Source of the DNA: Stenotrophomonas sp. PS02289
GTDB taxonomy: Bacteria > Pseudomonadota > Gammaproteobacteria > Xanthomonadales > Xanthomonadaceae
Assembly: GCF_029960115.1 (NCBI RefSeq)
Contig: NZ_JASCOZ010000013.1
Span: 1 to 48,151 of the forward strand
Length of the DNA stretch: 48,151 nt
Direction of reading: 5' to 3'
Positions 16,050 to 25,968 of this stretch are shown here, piece by piece. The notes under the pieces were generated by a model. It was given only the letters and a program-made list of their open reading frames with translations. It ran no database searches and had not been told where the DNA came from. Position 1 is the stretch's first letter; each line of letters begins with the position of its first letter. The position numbers and the translations under genes are program-made.

Positions 16050-18029
16050 GTGAACCACCGCCCGCTTTTGCTGGCCCTGGCTGTTGGTGCTGCCGCACTG
16101 ACGCTGGCGGCCTGCCAGAAGGAACCGTCCCCCGCCGCCACCCCGGCGGCCGGCACCGCCAAGCCCACCGAGACCGCGGACCAGTTCATCGCCCGCGTCA
16201 ACGCCGAGTACAAGGCCATGTACCCGGAAATGACCTCGGCGCAGTGGCTGTCGTCGACCTACATCAATGACGATTCCGAACGCGTGGCGGCCAAGGCCAA
16301 CGAGCGCTGGCTGACCGTGTTGAATGGCTGGATCGCCCAGGCCGGCCAGTACGACGGCCAGCCGATGACCGAAGACACCAAGCGCCAGCTGCACCTGCTG
16401 AAGCTGATGACCGCCATGCCGGCCCCGCGCGACCCGGCCAAGCTGGGCGAGCTGACCCGCATCGCCAGCCGTATGGAAGGCGCATACGGTGCAGGCAAGT
16501 ACTGCACCGACGAAGCCAACCCGGCCACCTGCCGCCAGCTCGGCGACCTCGAGCAGGTACTCGCCCGCAGCCGCGACTACGACAAGCAGCTGGACGCCTG
16601 GCAGGGCTGGCACGGCACCACCAAGCCGATGCGCGCTGACTACCAGCGCTTCGTTGGCCTGGTCAATGAAGGTGCCAAGGAAATGGGCTTCGCCGACGCC
16701 GGCCAGATGTGGCGCAGCGGCTATGACATGCCGGCCGACCAGATCGGCCCGGAAACCGACCGCCTGTGGGAACAGGTCAAGCCGATGTACGAGCAGCTGC
16801 ACTGCTATGCCCGTACCAAGCTGGACACCACCTACGGCAAGGACAAGGCCGAAACCGAAGGCGGCCTGATCGCCGCGCACCTGCTCGGCAACATGTGGCA
16901 GCAGGACTGGTCCAACCTGTGGGACCAGCTGGAACCCTACCCGGGTGCCGGCAGCCTGGACATCACTGCCGCGCTGGAAAAGCAGTACCAAGGCAACCTG
17001 AGCGGTGCCATCGCCAAGGCCGGCGGCAGCAACGCCAGCATGGAAGCGCTGTACAAGGCGCAGCGTGACGCCGAACTGCGCACCGCCAAGCAGATGACCG
17101 AGCGCGCGCAGGACTTCTACGTGTCGCTGGGCATGCCCGCGTTGCCGAAGTCGTACTGGGACAAAACCCAGTTCATCAAGCCGCTGGACCGTGACGTGGT
17201 CTGCCACGCCAGCGCGTGGGACATGAACATGGAAGGCGACGTGCGCACCAAGATGTGCATCAAGCCGAACGAAGAAAACTTCACCACCATCTATCACGAG
17301 CTGGGCCACATCTATTACGACCTGGCCTACAACCCGCTGCCGCCGTTGTTCCAGGGCGGTGCCAACGACGGCTTCCACGAAGCCATCGGCGACACCATCG
17401 TGCTGGCAATGACCCCGCAGTACCTGAACTCGATCGGTCTGGTCGACAAGCCGCAGGAAAGCCGCGAGGCCACCATCAACGCGCAGATGCGCATGGCGCT
17501 GAGCGGCGTGTCGTTCCTGCCGTTCGGGCTGATGATCGACCGCTGGCGCTGGGGTGTATTCGACGGCTCGATCACCCCGGAGAACTACAACAAGGCGTGG
17601 TGGGACCTGAAGGCCAAGTACCAGGGCGTGGCTCCGGCCAGCGCGCGCGGTGAGGAGTTCTTCGATCCGGGTGCCAAGTACCACGTGCCGGGCAACACCC
17701 CGTACACCCGCTACTTCCTGGCGCGCATCCTGCAGTTCCAGTTCTACAAGGGCCTGTGCGACGCAGCCGGCTACAAGGGCCCGCTGCACCAGTGCAGCTT
17801 CTACGGCAACAAGGAAGCCGGGCAGAAGTTCTGGGCGATGCTGAGCAAGGGTGCCAGCCAGCCGTGGCAGGCCACGCTGAAGGAGATCACCGGCGGCGAG
17901 AAGCTGGATGCCGGCCCGATGATCGAGTACTTCACCCCGGTCAACGAGTGGCTGAAGCAGCAGAATCAGGGCCAGATGTGTGGTTGGCAGGCCCCGGGGG
18001 CACCCGCAGCAGCGGCTACCAAACAGTAA
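16050..18029 (+). CDS. M2-family zinc metallopeptidase (angiotensin-converting-enzyme homologue), lipoprotein
   Basis: 659 residues starting at GTG 16050. The N-terminus is a lipoprotein signal with lipobox LTLAAC followed by a Pro/Ala/Thr linker. The gluzincin zinc site is H416-E417-L-G-H420, with the third ligand E444 in GFHEAIGD. The downstream YFLARILQFQFYKGLC segment is also typical of ACE. The bacterial ACE-like dipeptidyl carboxypeptidase of Xanthomonas is the closest known relative that I recall. It probably removes dipeptides from peptides in the periplasm. A terminator follows, so it appears monocistronic. Confidence 0.93.
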   Translation: MNHRPLLLALAVGAAALTLAACQKEPSPAATPAAGTAKPTETADQFIARVNAEYKAMYPEMTSAQWLSSTYINDDSERVAAKANERWLTVLNGWIAQAGQYDGQPMTEDTKRQLHLLKLMTAMPAPRDPAKLGELTRIASRMEGAYGAGKYCTDEANPATCRQLGDLEQVLARSRDYDKQLDAWQGWHGTTKPMRADYQRFVGLVNEGAKEMGFADAGQMWRSGYDMPADQIGPETDRLWEQVKPMYEQLHCYARTKLDTTYGKDKAETEGGLIAAHLLGNMWQQDWSNLWDQLEPYPGAGSLDITAALEKQYQGNLSGAIAKAGGSNASMEALYKAQRDAELRTAKQMTERAQDFYVSLGMPALPKSYWDKTQFIKPLDRDVVCHASAWDMNMEGDVRTKMCIKPNEENFTTIYHELGHIYYDLAYNPLPPLFQGGANDGFHEAIGDTIVLAMTPQYLNSIGLVDKPQESREATINAQMRMALSGVSFLPFGLMIDRWRWGVFDGSITPENYNKAWWDLKAKYQGVAPASARGEEFFDPGAKYHVPGNTPYTRYFLARILQFQFYKGLCDAAGYKGPLHQCSFYGNKEAGQKFWAMLSKGASQPWQATLKEITGGEKLDAGPMIEYFTPVNEWLKQQNQGQMCGWQAPGAPAAAATKQ

Positions 18030-18049
18030 TTCCGCTTTTTCTTGTGCCA

Positions 18050-18077
18050 GAACAACGCCCCACAAGGGGCGTTGTTC
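18050..18077 (+). terminator. Rho-independent terminator after the M2 peptidase gene
   Basis: A 12-bp perfect stem (gaacaacgcccc / ggggcgttgttc) with loop acaa, followed by gttat. It lies 20 bases after the stop. Confidence 0.75.
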
Positions 18078-18092
18078 GTTATCGGTACCGCC

Positions 18093-18121
18093 TTGTCGTC
18101 CGTGTGTATGATGTGTATGCT
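18093..18121 (+). promoter_or_regulatory. Candidate hicAB promoter with overlapping direct repeat
   Basis: TTGTCG (18093-18098), a 17-base spacer and TATGCT (18116-18121) form a plausible sigma-70 promoter. GTGTATG is repeated at 18104-18110 and 18113-18119, over the -10 box, and could be the HicB operator. Transcription would begin at about the hicA ATG (18128), so the message could be nearly leaderless. Confidence 0.42.
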
Positions 18122-18127
18122 TCGATC

Positions 18128-18310
18128 ATGACAAGCTCGGAGCTGATCAAGCTGTTGGAAGCCAATGGCTGGGCCCTGAGCCGGGTCCGCGGCTCGCACC
18201 ACGTTTATGTGCATGCCAGCCGGTCCCAGATCATCACCGTGCCCCATCCCCGCAAAGGCCTCGGCAAGGGTCTGTTGAACAATCTGCTGAAGATTGCGGG
18301 ATTGAAGTGA
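18128..18310 (+). CDS. hicA: HicA toxin (mRNA interferase)
   Basis: 60-residue toxin with the double-stranded-RNA-binding-like HicA fold, which cleaves mRNA. The family pattern is complete: SSELIKLLEANGWALSRVRGSHH with the active histidine at position 24 or 25, then a VPHPRKGLGKGLLNNLLKIAGL tail. ATG 18128 gives the standard length. It precedes hicB by 48 bases, the usual toxin-first order. Confidence 0.92.
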   Translation: MTSSELIKLLEANGWALSRVRGSHHVYVHASRSQIITVPHPRKGLGKGLLNNLLKIAGLK

Positions 18311-18358
18311 ACCGGTGGAATTTTGCGCTTCGCAACCGAGCCGAGCAGGAGAGACCAC

Positions 18359-18745
18359 ATGCGTTATCCGATCATGATTGAACCAGGTGACGAAAACACG
18401 GCATGGGGCGTGGTCGTTCCGGACCTTCCGGGCTGTTTCTCTGCCGGCGACACCCTGGACGAGGCAATGACTGCCGCAGAAGAAGCGGCCGCCGCATGGA
18501 TTGACGCCGCACTGGATGCAGGCCAGGTCATTCCTTCACCGTCCTTGGCCCAGGACGTCCTTGAAAAAGGAGAGTTCAAGGGCTGGATCGTGAGTTACGT
18601 CAAGGTTGATCCGGCGTTGCTGGATGACACCATCGAGCGGGTAAACATCAGCATTCCCAGGCGGATACTGATGAGGATTGATGCCAAGGCCAAGGAAGCG
18701 GGGGAAACGCGGTCTGCCTACATTGCGCACCTGGCGGTAGGTTGA
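18359..18745 (+). CDS. hicB: HicB antitoxin
   Basis: 128-residue antitoxin. The N-terminal partial RNase H-like domain (about 1-75) has MRYPIMIEP, AWGVVVPDLPGCFSAGDTLDEA and the AAEEAAAAWID helix. The C-terminal part (about 95-128, VNISIPRRILMRIDAKAKEAGETRSAYIAH) is a ribbon-helix-helix DNA-binding segment, as in the RHH class of HicB, and should autoregulate the operon. ATG 18359 has a strong AGGAGA Shine-Dalgarno. A terminator follows at 18772. Confidence 0.93.
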   Translation: MRYPIMIEPGDENTAWGVVVPDLPGCFSAGDTLDEAMTAAEEAAAAWIDAALDAGQVIPSPSLAQDVLEKGEFKGWIVSYVKVDPALLDDTIERVNISIPRRILMRIDAKAKEAGETRSAYIAHLAVG

Positions 18746-18771
18746 ACTGACCCGTAGATCCAAGCGACGAG

Positions 18772-18793
18772 AGCCGACCTTCGGGTCGGCTTT
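18772..18793 (+). terminator. Rho-independent terminator of hicAB
   Basis: An 8-bp stem agccgacc / ggtcggct with a ttcg tetraloop, followed by ttt. Confidence 0.8.
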
Positions 18794-18812
18794 CTGCTGT
18801 GTGGAACGTGCC

Positions 18813-18835
18813 AGTCACGCAGGGCGTAGCTCTAC
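18813..18835. repeat. Degenerate GTAG-type (SMAG-like) palindrome
   Basis: agtcacgcagggcgtagctctac is a diverged copy of the palindrome agccacgcagggcgtggctctac seen at 43304-43326 and the right window edge. The CTAC end is the complement of the GTAG foot. It sits between hicB and the chitinase gene; the rest of that 257-base gap (18746-19002) shows nothing else certain. Confidence 0.6.
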
Positions 18836-19002
18836 GCCGAGGTGGGGATTGCGGCGGTGCGTTAACGGAGGCGTGGAAGTGTGACGCATGGCATTGGGCA
18901 AAGCAGATGTCGGTCAAGGAATCTGCCACTTCAAACAAATACGAAATCCAATCGCGAACTCCAGCGCTAACGTGCAGCTTCCCTTCCGCATCAGGATGCA
19001 TC

Positions 19003-20478
19003 ATGCACACCCCTGCCTTGCTGAGTACCGCACTTCTGGTCGCCCTCGCCGGTTCCGCACCGGCGCACGCTGCTTCGTCCCAACAACCGCGCGCCTCTAC
19101 CGCCGTTGCCAGCGACACCTGGAGTCCCAGCCAGACCTACACCGCCGGTTGTGTGGTGATCTTCCAGGGCCGTTACTTCAAGGCCAAGTGGTGGGCCGAT
19201 GCCGGCCAGTCCCCGGCGCAGATCGACCCGGCCCAACCCTGGTTGTCACCGTGGGAGGAAGTTGCCGAAACCACGCCCGGTTGTGATGGCAGTGGTGGTA
19301 CTCCGGTCGACCCCGATCCGGATCCCGACCCGTTGCAACCGGTGCAGATTCCGTTGAGCGCCCTGCGCGCCGACGAGGCCCGGCTGACCGACTTCCCGCT
19401 GATGCAGCAGACCCTGGCGTCGATCCGTACCCTGCCCAACGCAGAGGTCGAGGCGGTGCAGCCACTGCGCCCTGCCAACCCGGAGAATGTGCGCCGGGTG
19501 GAAGGGCTGGTCAGCAACGAACAATTCGAGTTCCTGTTCCCGCTGCGTGCGCCGGAATACACCTATCGCGGCTTCCTGCAGGCCTTTGCCAAGTTCCCCG
19601 CCATCTGTGCCACCTACACCGACGGCCGCGACTCCAACGCGATCTGCCGCAAGACCCTGGCCACCATGGTGGCCCACTTCGCGCAGGAAACCGGCGGCCA
19701 CGATGCACACAGCGCCATTCCCGAGTGGCGGCAGGCGCTGGTGCATGTGCGTGAGATGGGCTGGAGCGAGGACCGCGCCGATGGCTATGCCGGCGAGTGC
19801 AACCCGACCACCTGGCAAGGCCAGACCTGGCCGTGCGGCACCTTTGCCGATGGCCCCAATGCCGGCCGCTACAAGAGTTACTTCGGGCGCGGGGCCAAGC
19901 AGCTGTCCTACAACTACAACTACGGGCCGTTCTCGGATGCCATGTTCGGCACCGTGCGCACCCTGCTCGACCGCCCCGATCTGGTTGCCGACACCTGGTT
20001 GAATCTGGCCAGTGCGGCGTTCTTCTACATGTATCCGCAGCCGCCCAAGCCGTCGATGATGCATGTGATTGATGGCACCTGGCAGCCGAACGCGCACGAT
20101 GTCGGTAATGGCCTGGTACCGGGCTTTGGCGTCTCCACGCAGATCATCAACGGCGGCGTCGAATGTGGCGGCAGCGCCGAACATCTGCAGTCGCAGAACC
20201 GCATCACCTACTACAAGGCAGCCGCGCAGTACTTCAACGTGCCGGTGCCCGGCAACGAGGTGCTGGGCTGCAAGGGCATGAAGCAGTTTGACGAAGGCGG
20301 CGCTGGTGCGCTGCCCATCTACTGGGAAGAAAACTACGACTGGGTGCCGGGGAACGTGGGCGGTCGCAGCTATCAGTGCAAGCTGGTGACCTATCAGACC
20401 CCGTACTCGGCCTTGAAGCCGGCCGACTACGTGAACTGCGTGATCGACAAATTCCCGAATGTCGAGGTGATTGAGTAA
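19003..20478 (+). CDS. Secreted GH19 chitinase with N-terminal chitin-binding module
   Basis: 491-residue secreted chitinase. Residues 1-23 are a Sec signal peptide (ending GSAPAHA). Residues about 37-85 are a CBM5/12-type chitin-binding domain (WSPSQTYTAGCVVIFQGRYFKAKWW, then PWLSPWEEV). A Pro/Asp linker (VDPDPDPDPLQ) follows. The GH19 catalytic domain covers the rest: HFAQETGG with the likely acid E229, and the hallmark YFGRGAKQLSYNYNYG at about 293-308. ATG 19003 was chosen because it begins the signal peptide and follows AGGA; a longer upstream frame lacks any signal. It degrades chitin of fungi or arthropods outside the cell. Confidence 0.95.
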   Translation: MHTPALLSTALLVALAGSAPAHAASSQQPRASTAVASDTWSPSQTYTAGCVVIFQGRYFKAKWWADAGQSPAQIDPAQPWLSPWEEVAETTPGCDGSGGTPVDPDPDPDPLQPVQIPLSALRADEARLTDFPLMQQTLASIRTLPNAEVEAVQPLRPANPENVRRVEGLVSNEQFEFLFPLRAPEYTYRGFLQAFAKFPAICATYTDGRDSNAICRKTLATMVAHFAQETGGHDAHSAIPEWRQALVHVREMGWSEDRADGYAGECNPTTWQGQTWPCGTFADGPNAGRYKSYFGRGAKQLSYNYNYGPFSDAMFGTVRTLLDRPDLVADTWLNLASAAFFYMYPQPPKPSMMHVIDGTWQPNAHDVGNGLVPGFGVSTQIINGGVECGGSAEHLQSQNRITYYKAAAQYFNVPVPGNEVLGCKGMKQFDEGGAGALPIYWEENYDWVPGNVGGRSYQCKLVTYQTPYSALKPADYVNCVIDKFPNVEVIE

Positions 20479-20485
20479 CCCGGGA

Positions 20486-20872
20486 TTACGACTTCTTCTT
20501 GAGGCTCTCGGCGAACTGCACCTTGAACGCGTCGAAGTCCAGGCCATCGGCCTGGGCTTCGGCATGCGCCGCATCCTTCAACGCATCCGAATACACCAGC
20601 CGCACCGGCGTGCCTTGGCGCTCGTGCAGTTCGGCGGCCTGCATGATCAGCGCCAACACACGCGCGGCACTGGTGGTCTGCCCGGCAATGCGGCCGTCCA
20701 TGCCCAGCACCCATTCGCCGTCGCGGCGAACGACGCCAGCCAGCAGCGTGCGTTGCTGGTCGCGCAGTTCGGCATGCGGTTCCACCGGCGAGGCGTGGGC
20801 CTTTTCGCGGTTGGCTTCTTCGATTTCACGGCGCCGGCGCAGGTCGCGGCGCAGCTTGGAGGTGGTCGACAT
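20486..20872 (-). CDS. Conserved-looking soluble protein of unknown function
   Basis: 128 residues, highly charged. It starts with a very basic helix (KLRRDLRRRREIEEANREKA) and ends with SLKKKS. The middle has GEWVLGMDGRIAGQTTSAARVLALIMQAAELHERQG and a YSDALKDAAHAEAQADGLDFDAFKVQFAE tail, suggesting a small alpha/beta domain. No signal peptide or membrane segment. It is convergent with the chitinase gene (7 bases apart) and downstream of the efflux gene on the same strand. I recognise no family. Confidence 0.7.
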   Translation of the reverse strand: MSTTSKLRRDLRRRREIEEANREKAHASPVEPHAELRDQQRTLLAGVVRRDGEWVLGMDGRIAGQTTSAARVLALIMQAAELHERQGTPVRLVYSDALKDAAHAEAQADGLDFDAFKVQFAESLKKKS

Positions 20873-20934
20873 CAGGTACGTCCGGACTGCATCAATGGGG
20901 AAAGGATACCGCAGCGCGCCTTGCGAGCCGGTAT

Positions 20935-22158
20935 TCAGGCCGGCTCGGCCAGCAGCGCGCGACGGCGCTCGCAGTAGCGCTCCCAGTACCAGAAGCTGGC
21001 CCCGATGGCGAAGAAGCCACCGTAGCCCAGCGCCAGGTGCAGCGGCTGGCTGCTCAGCAGCGGGGAGATCATGCCCGCCACCACCGTGTTGATCATCAAC
21101 TGCAGGAACATCTGCATCGACGAGGCCAGCCCGCGCTGGTGCGGGTACATGTCCAGCACCGCCAGGGCCAGGATCGGGAAGATCAGCGCCATGCCCACCC
21201 CGCCCAGGAAGATCGGCAGCACCGCCCACGGCACTACGATCTGCGGCACCGACAGCACGTAGGCCAGGTTCACCAGCGCCGACACCCCGCACAGTGCGAA
21301 GCCGATGCTGACCTGGCGCTGCGCGGTCATGCGCCCGGCCATGCGCCCGGACAGGAACGAGCCGAAGGTCATGCCGCCGATGGTCGGAATGAACAGCCAG
21401 GCAAAGCCACCCTCGCCCAGCTTCAGGTGCTGCATCACCAGCACCGGGGCCGAGGCGATGTACAGGAAGATGCCGGAGAAGTTGAACGCCCCCGCCGCGG
21501 CCAGCCGCAGCAGCCGCGGGTTGGAGCCCATGCGCACGTAGCTGCGCAGCAGCGGCCCCATCGCCAGCGGGGTGCGCGCCGGCTCCGGGTGGGTTTCCGG
21601 CAGCCACTTGCCGGTGGCCAGCAGCAACAGCGCGGCGAAGCTGACCAGGAACCAGAAGATCAACGGCCAGTCGCCGCCACCAAGCAGGATCCAGCCGCCG
21701 ATGATCGGCGCGATCGCCGGGGCGACACCGAAGATCATCGATACCTGGCTCATCAGCCGCTGCGCGTCGGCACCGTGGTACAGGTCGCGGATGACCGCGC
21801 GGCCGACAATCACGCCCACGCCCGCCGACACGCCCTGCAGCGCGCGGAACACCAGCAGCGTGGTCAGGTCGCGCGACAGCGCGCAGCCCACCGAGGCCGC
21901 AATGAACACCACCAGCCCGCCCAGAATGACCCGCCGGCGGCCGAACGCGTCCGACAGCGGCCCGTGCGCCAGGCTCATCAACCCGTAGAACAGCAGGTAG
22001 ACGCTGACCGTCTGCTGCACCGCGACCTGGTCCACCTGCAGGCGCTCGCCGAGCAACAGGAAGGCCGGGAAAATGGTGTCGATCGAAAACGGACCGAACA
22101 TGGCCAGACCGGCCAGCAGCAGGGCCAGGCGACGCGTGGAGGGTGAGGCGGGTGTCAT
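20935..22158 (-). CDS. Bcr/CflA family multidrug efflux MFS transporter
   Basis: 407-residue, 12-helix major facilitator protein of the DHA1/Bcr-CflA type (proton-coupled drug export). Recognisable are the first helix LAMFGPFSIDTIFPAFLLL with its embedded Asp, motif A GPLSDAFGRRRVI in loop 2-3, the helix-4 Arg of LVFRALQGVSAG, and motif C-like GVAPAIAPIIGGWILL in helix 5. Substrates for relatives include bicyclomycin, sulfonamides and chloramphenicol; the substrate here is unknown. It is divergent from the glycine-riboswitch/gcvP unit. Confidence 0.92.
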   Translation of the reverse strand: MTPASPSTRRLALLLAGLAMFGPFSIDTIFPAFLLLGERLQVDQVAVQQTVSVYLLFYGLMSLAHGPLSDAFGRRRVILGGLVVFIAASVGCALSRDLTTLLVFRALQGVSAGVGVIVGRAVIRDLYHGADAQRLMSQVSMIFGVAPAIAPIIGGWILLGGGDWPLIFWFLVSFAALLLLATGKWLPETHPEPARTPLAMGPLLRSYVRMGSNPRLLRLAAAGAFNFSGIFLYIASAPVLVMQHLKLGEGGFAWLFIPTIGGMTFGSFLSGRMAGRMTAQRQVSIGFALCGVSALVNLAYVLSVPQIVVPWAVLPIFLGGVGMALIFPILALAVLDMYPHQRGLASSMQMFLQLMINTVVAGMISPLLSSQPLHLALGYGGFFAIGASFWYWERYCERRRALLAEPA

Positions 22159-22330
22159 GGCTGGGTTCCGTCAGCAGCCTGCGCGAGCACAGGCAGGCAC
22201 CGGCCCAAACCCGGGCGGTGCCTGATGAATACGAGAATCTGCTCATGATAGGCCGTTGCCGCCTCCGGTTCCATGCCCGCGAGGGTGAATGCGTACGGTT
22301 CGCAGTCCGCGTTCATCTGCCGTGCGGCCG

Positions 22331-22357
22331 TTGCGCGGCAGGGCGCTGGGCTATAAT
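22331..22357 (+). promoter_or_regulatory. Promoter of the glycine riboswitch/gcvP transcript
   Basis: A perfect -10 box TATAAT at 22352-22357 has a weak -35 TTGCGC at 22331-22336, 15 bases upstream. The predicted start near 22364 is a few bases before the first glycine aptamer. Confidence 0.6.
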
Positions 22358-22370
22358 CGCCGGGCAACAT

Positions 22371-22552
22371 GGTGGGAGAAGTCGAGGGCGGTTTCATGCC
22401 CCCGCTGCCGAAGGCGCAACGCCCGTAATCGCTCAGGCCCGATACCACCCGCAGCAAAACTCTGGAGAGACCGGCCAGTGCCGGCGCCGAAGGGGCACGA
22501 AGCGCGCAGCCGCGCGCTTCTAAACTCTCAGGCAAAAGGACAGAGGGGCACC
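22371..22552 (+). promoter_or_regulatory. Tandem glycine riboswitch controlling gcvP
   Basis: Two consecutive glycine aptamers. Aptamer 1 (about 22371-22450) has gggagaa, a conserved ctgccgaaggcgcaa core and gctcaggcccgatacc. Aptamer 2 (about 22459-22552) has tctggagaga, gcgccgaaggggca and actctcaggcaaaaggacagagggg. A linker of about 9 bases joins them. Between 22553 and the gcvP ATG lies a hairpin (gaagacc / ggtcttc) inside a possible gggcac / gtgccc pairing, the likely expression platform. In other bacteria glycine binding turns on cleavage-system genes; activation is expected here. Confidence 0.93.
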
Positions 22553-22607
22553 CAGGAAGACCACATGGTCTTCTGAACGTGCGTGCCCACTCTTCCGGAA
22601 GCCAGCC

Positions 22608-25478
<2,871 letters not shown>

Positions 25479-25500
25479 GGCTGCTGCATTCGTTTGATTG

Positions 25501-25529
25501 AAAACGGCCCGCGATTGCGGGCCGTTTTT
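25501..25529 (+). terminator. Rho-independent terminator of gcvP
   Basis: A 12-bp stem (aaaacggcccgc / gcgggccgtttt) with loop gatt, ending in a run of five T residues. Confidence 0.9.
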
Positions 25530-25605
25530 GTTTGCGCGGATGGATCGCGATGACGCGCATGGCGCGTGACTACGCGGGATTCGTGGGATGTCGGTACGCG
25601 GCGAT

Positions 25606-25733
25606 GCTGGGATGCTGGGATGCTGGGATGCTGGGATGCCGATACGCCGATACGCCGGGATGCAGGAATGCCGGAATGCCGGGATGCCGGGATGCCGGGA
25701 TGCCGGGATGCCGGGATGCTGGGATGCTGGGAT
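25606..25733. repeat. 8-bp tandem repeat, 16 units
   Basis: Sixteen consecutive 8-bp units fill exactly 128 bases: 4 x gctgggat, 2 x gccgatac, then gccgggat, gcaggaat, gccggaat, 5 x gccgggat and 2 x gctgggat. The unit is not a multiple of three, so it is not coding for a protein repeat by design. It lies in the gap between gcvP and the permease gene, immediately beside the 31-bp inverted-repeat element. The copy-number pattern (runs of identical units) suggests slippage, so it may vary between strains. Confidence 0.92.
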
Positions 25734-25738
25734 GCGAT

Positions 25739-25885
25739 GGTAGGGTCGCACGACAGTCGACCGCCGATAGCGGTGATTGGCACGGTGAGGCATGACCTGT
25801 GCCGGAAAGGCGCGTCTTCGTTCGAAGGTCATGCCCTAATGCACTGACCAATGATATCGGCGGTCGACTGTCGTGCGACCCTACC
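25739..25885. repeat. 147-bp element bounded by a perfect 31-bp inverted repeat
   Basis: Left arm 25739-25769 begins GGTAGGGTCGCACGACAGTC. Right arm 25855-25885 is its exact reverse complement. Each arm can itself fold (ggtcg / cgacc) and carries a GTAG foot, as in SMAG/REP elements. Inside, gcatgacc (25791-25798) and ggtcatgc (25827-25834) extend the symmetry. A related 31-base monomer lies at 30675-30705. The element can form one long hairpin and looks like an inverted pair of GTAG repeats or a small MITE. No open frame of note is inside. Confidence 0.8.
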
Positions 25886-25931
25886 GAATCCCCTCCACAG
25901 GGGACCTCATGAGTCCTCCGTGCCCCCATAC

Positions 25932-25961
25932 ACAAACGGCCCGCATCCGCGGGCCGTTTGT
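25932..25961 (-). terminator. Terminator hairpin of the permease operon
   Basis: A 13-bp perfect stem (acaaacggcccgc / gcgggccgtttgt) with a 4-base loop, 8 bases after the permease stop on the minus strand. Confidence 0.7.
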
Positions 25962-25968
25962 CGTTGAA

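Noticed and set aside
16029..18065. 678-codon frame antisense to the M2 peptidase
   Set aside because: Shadow frame; it also runs through the peptidase terminator.
25606..25733. CRISPR array
   Set aside because: Units are 8 bp with no spacers and no cas genes are nearby.
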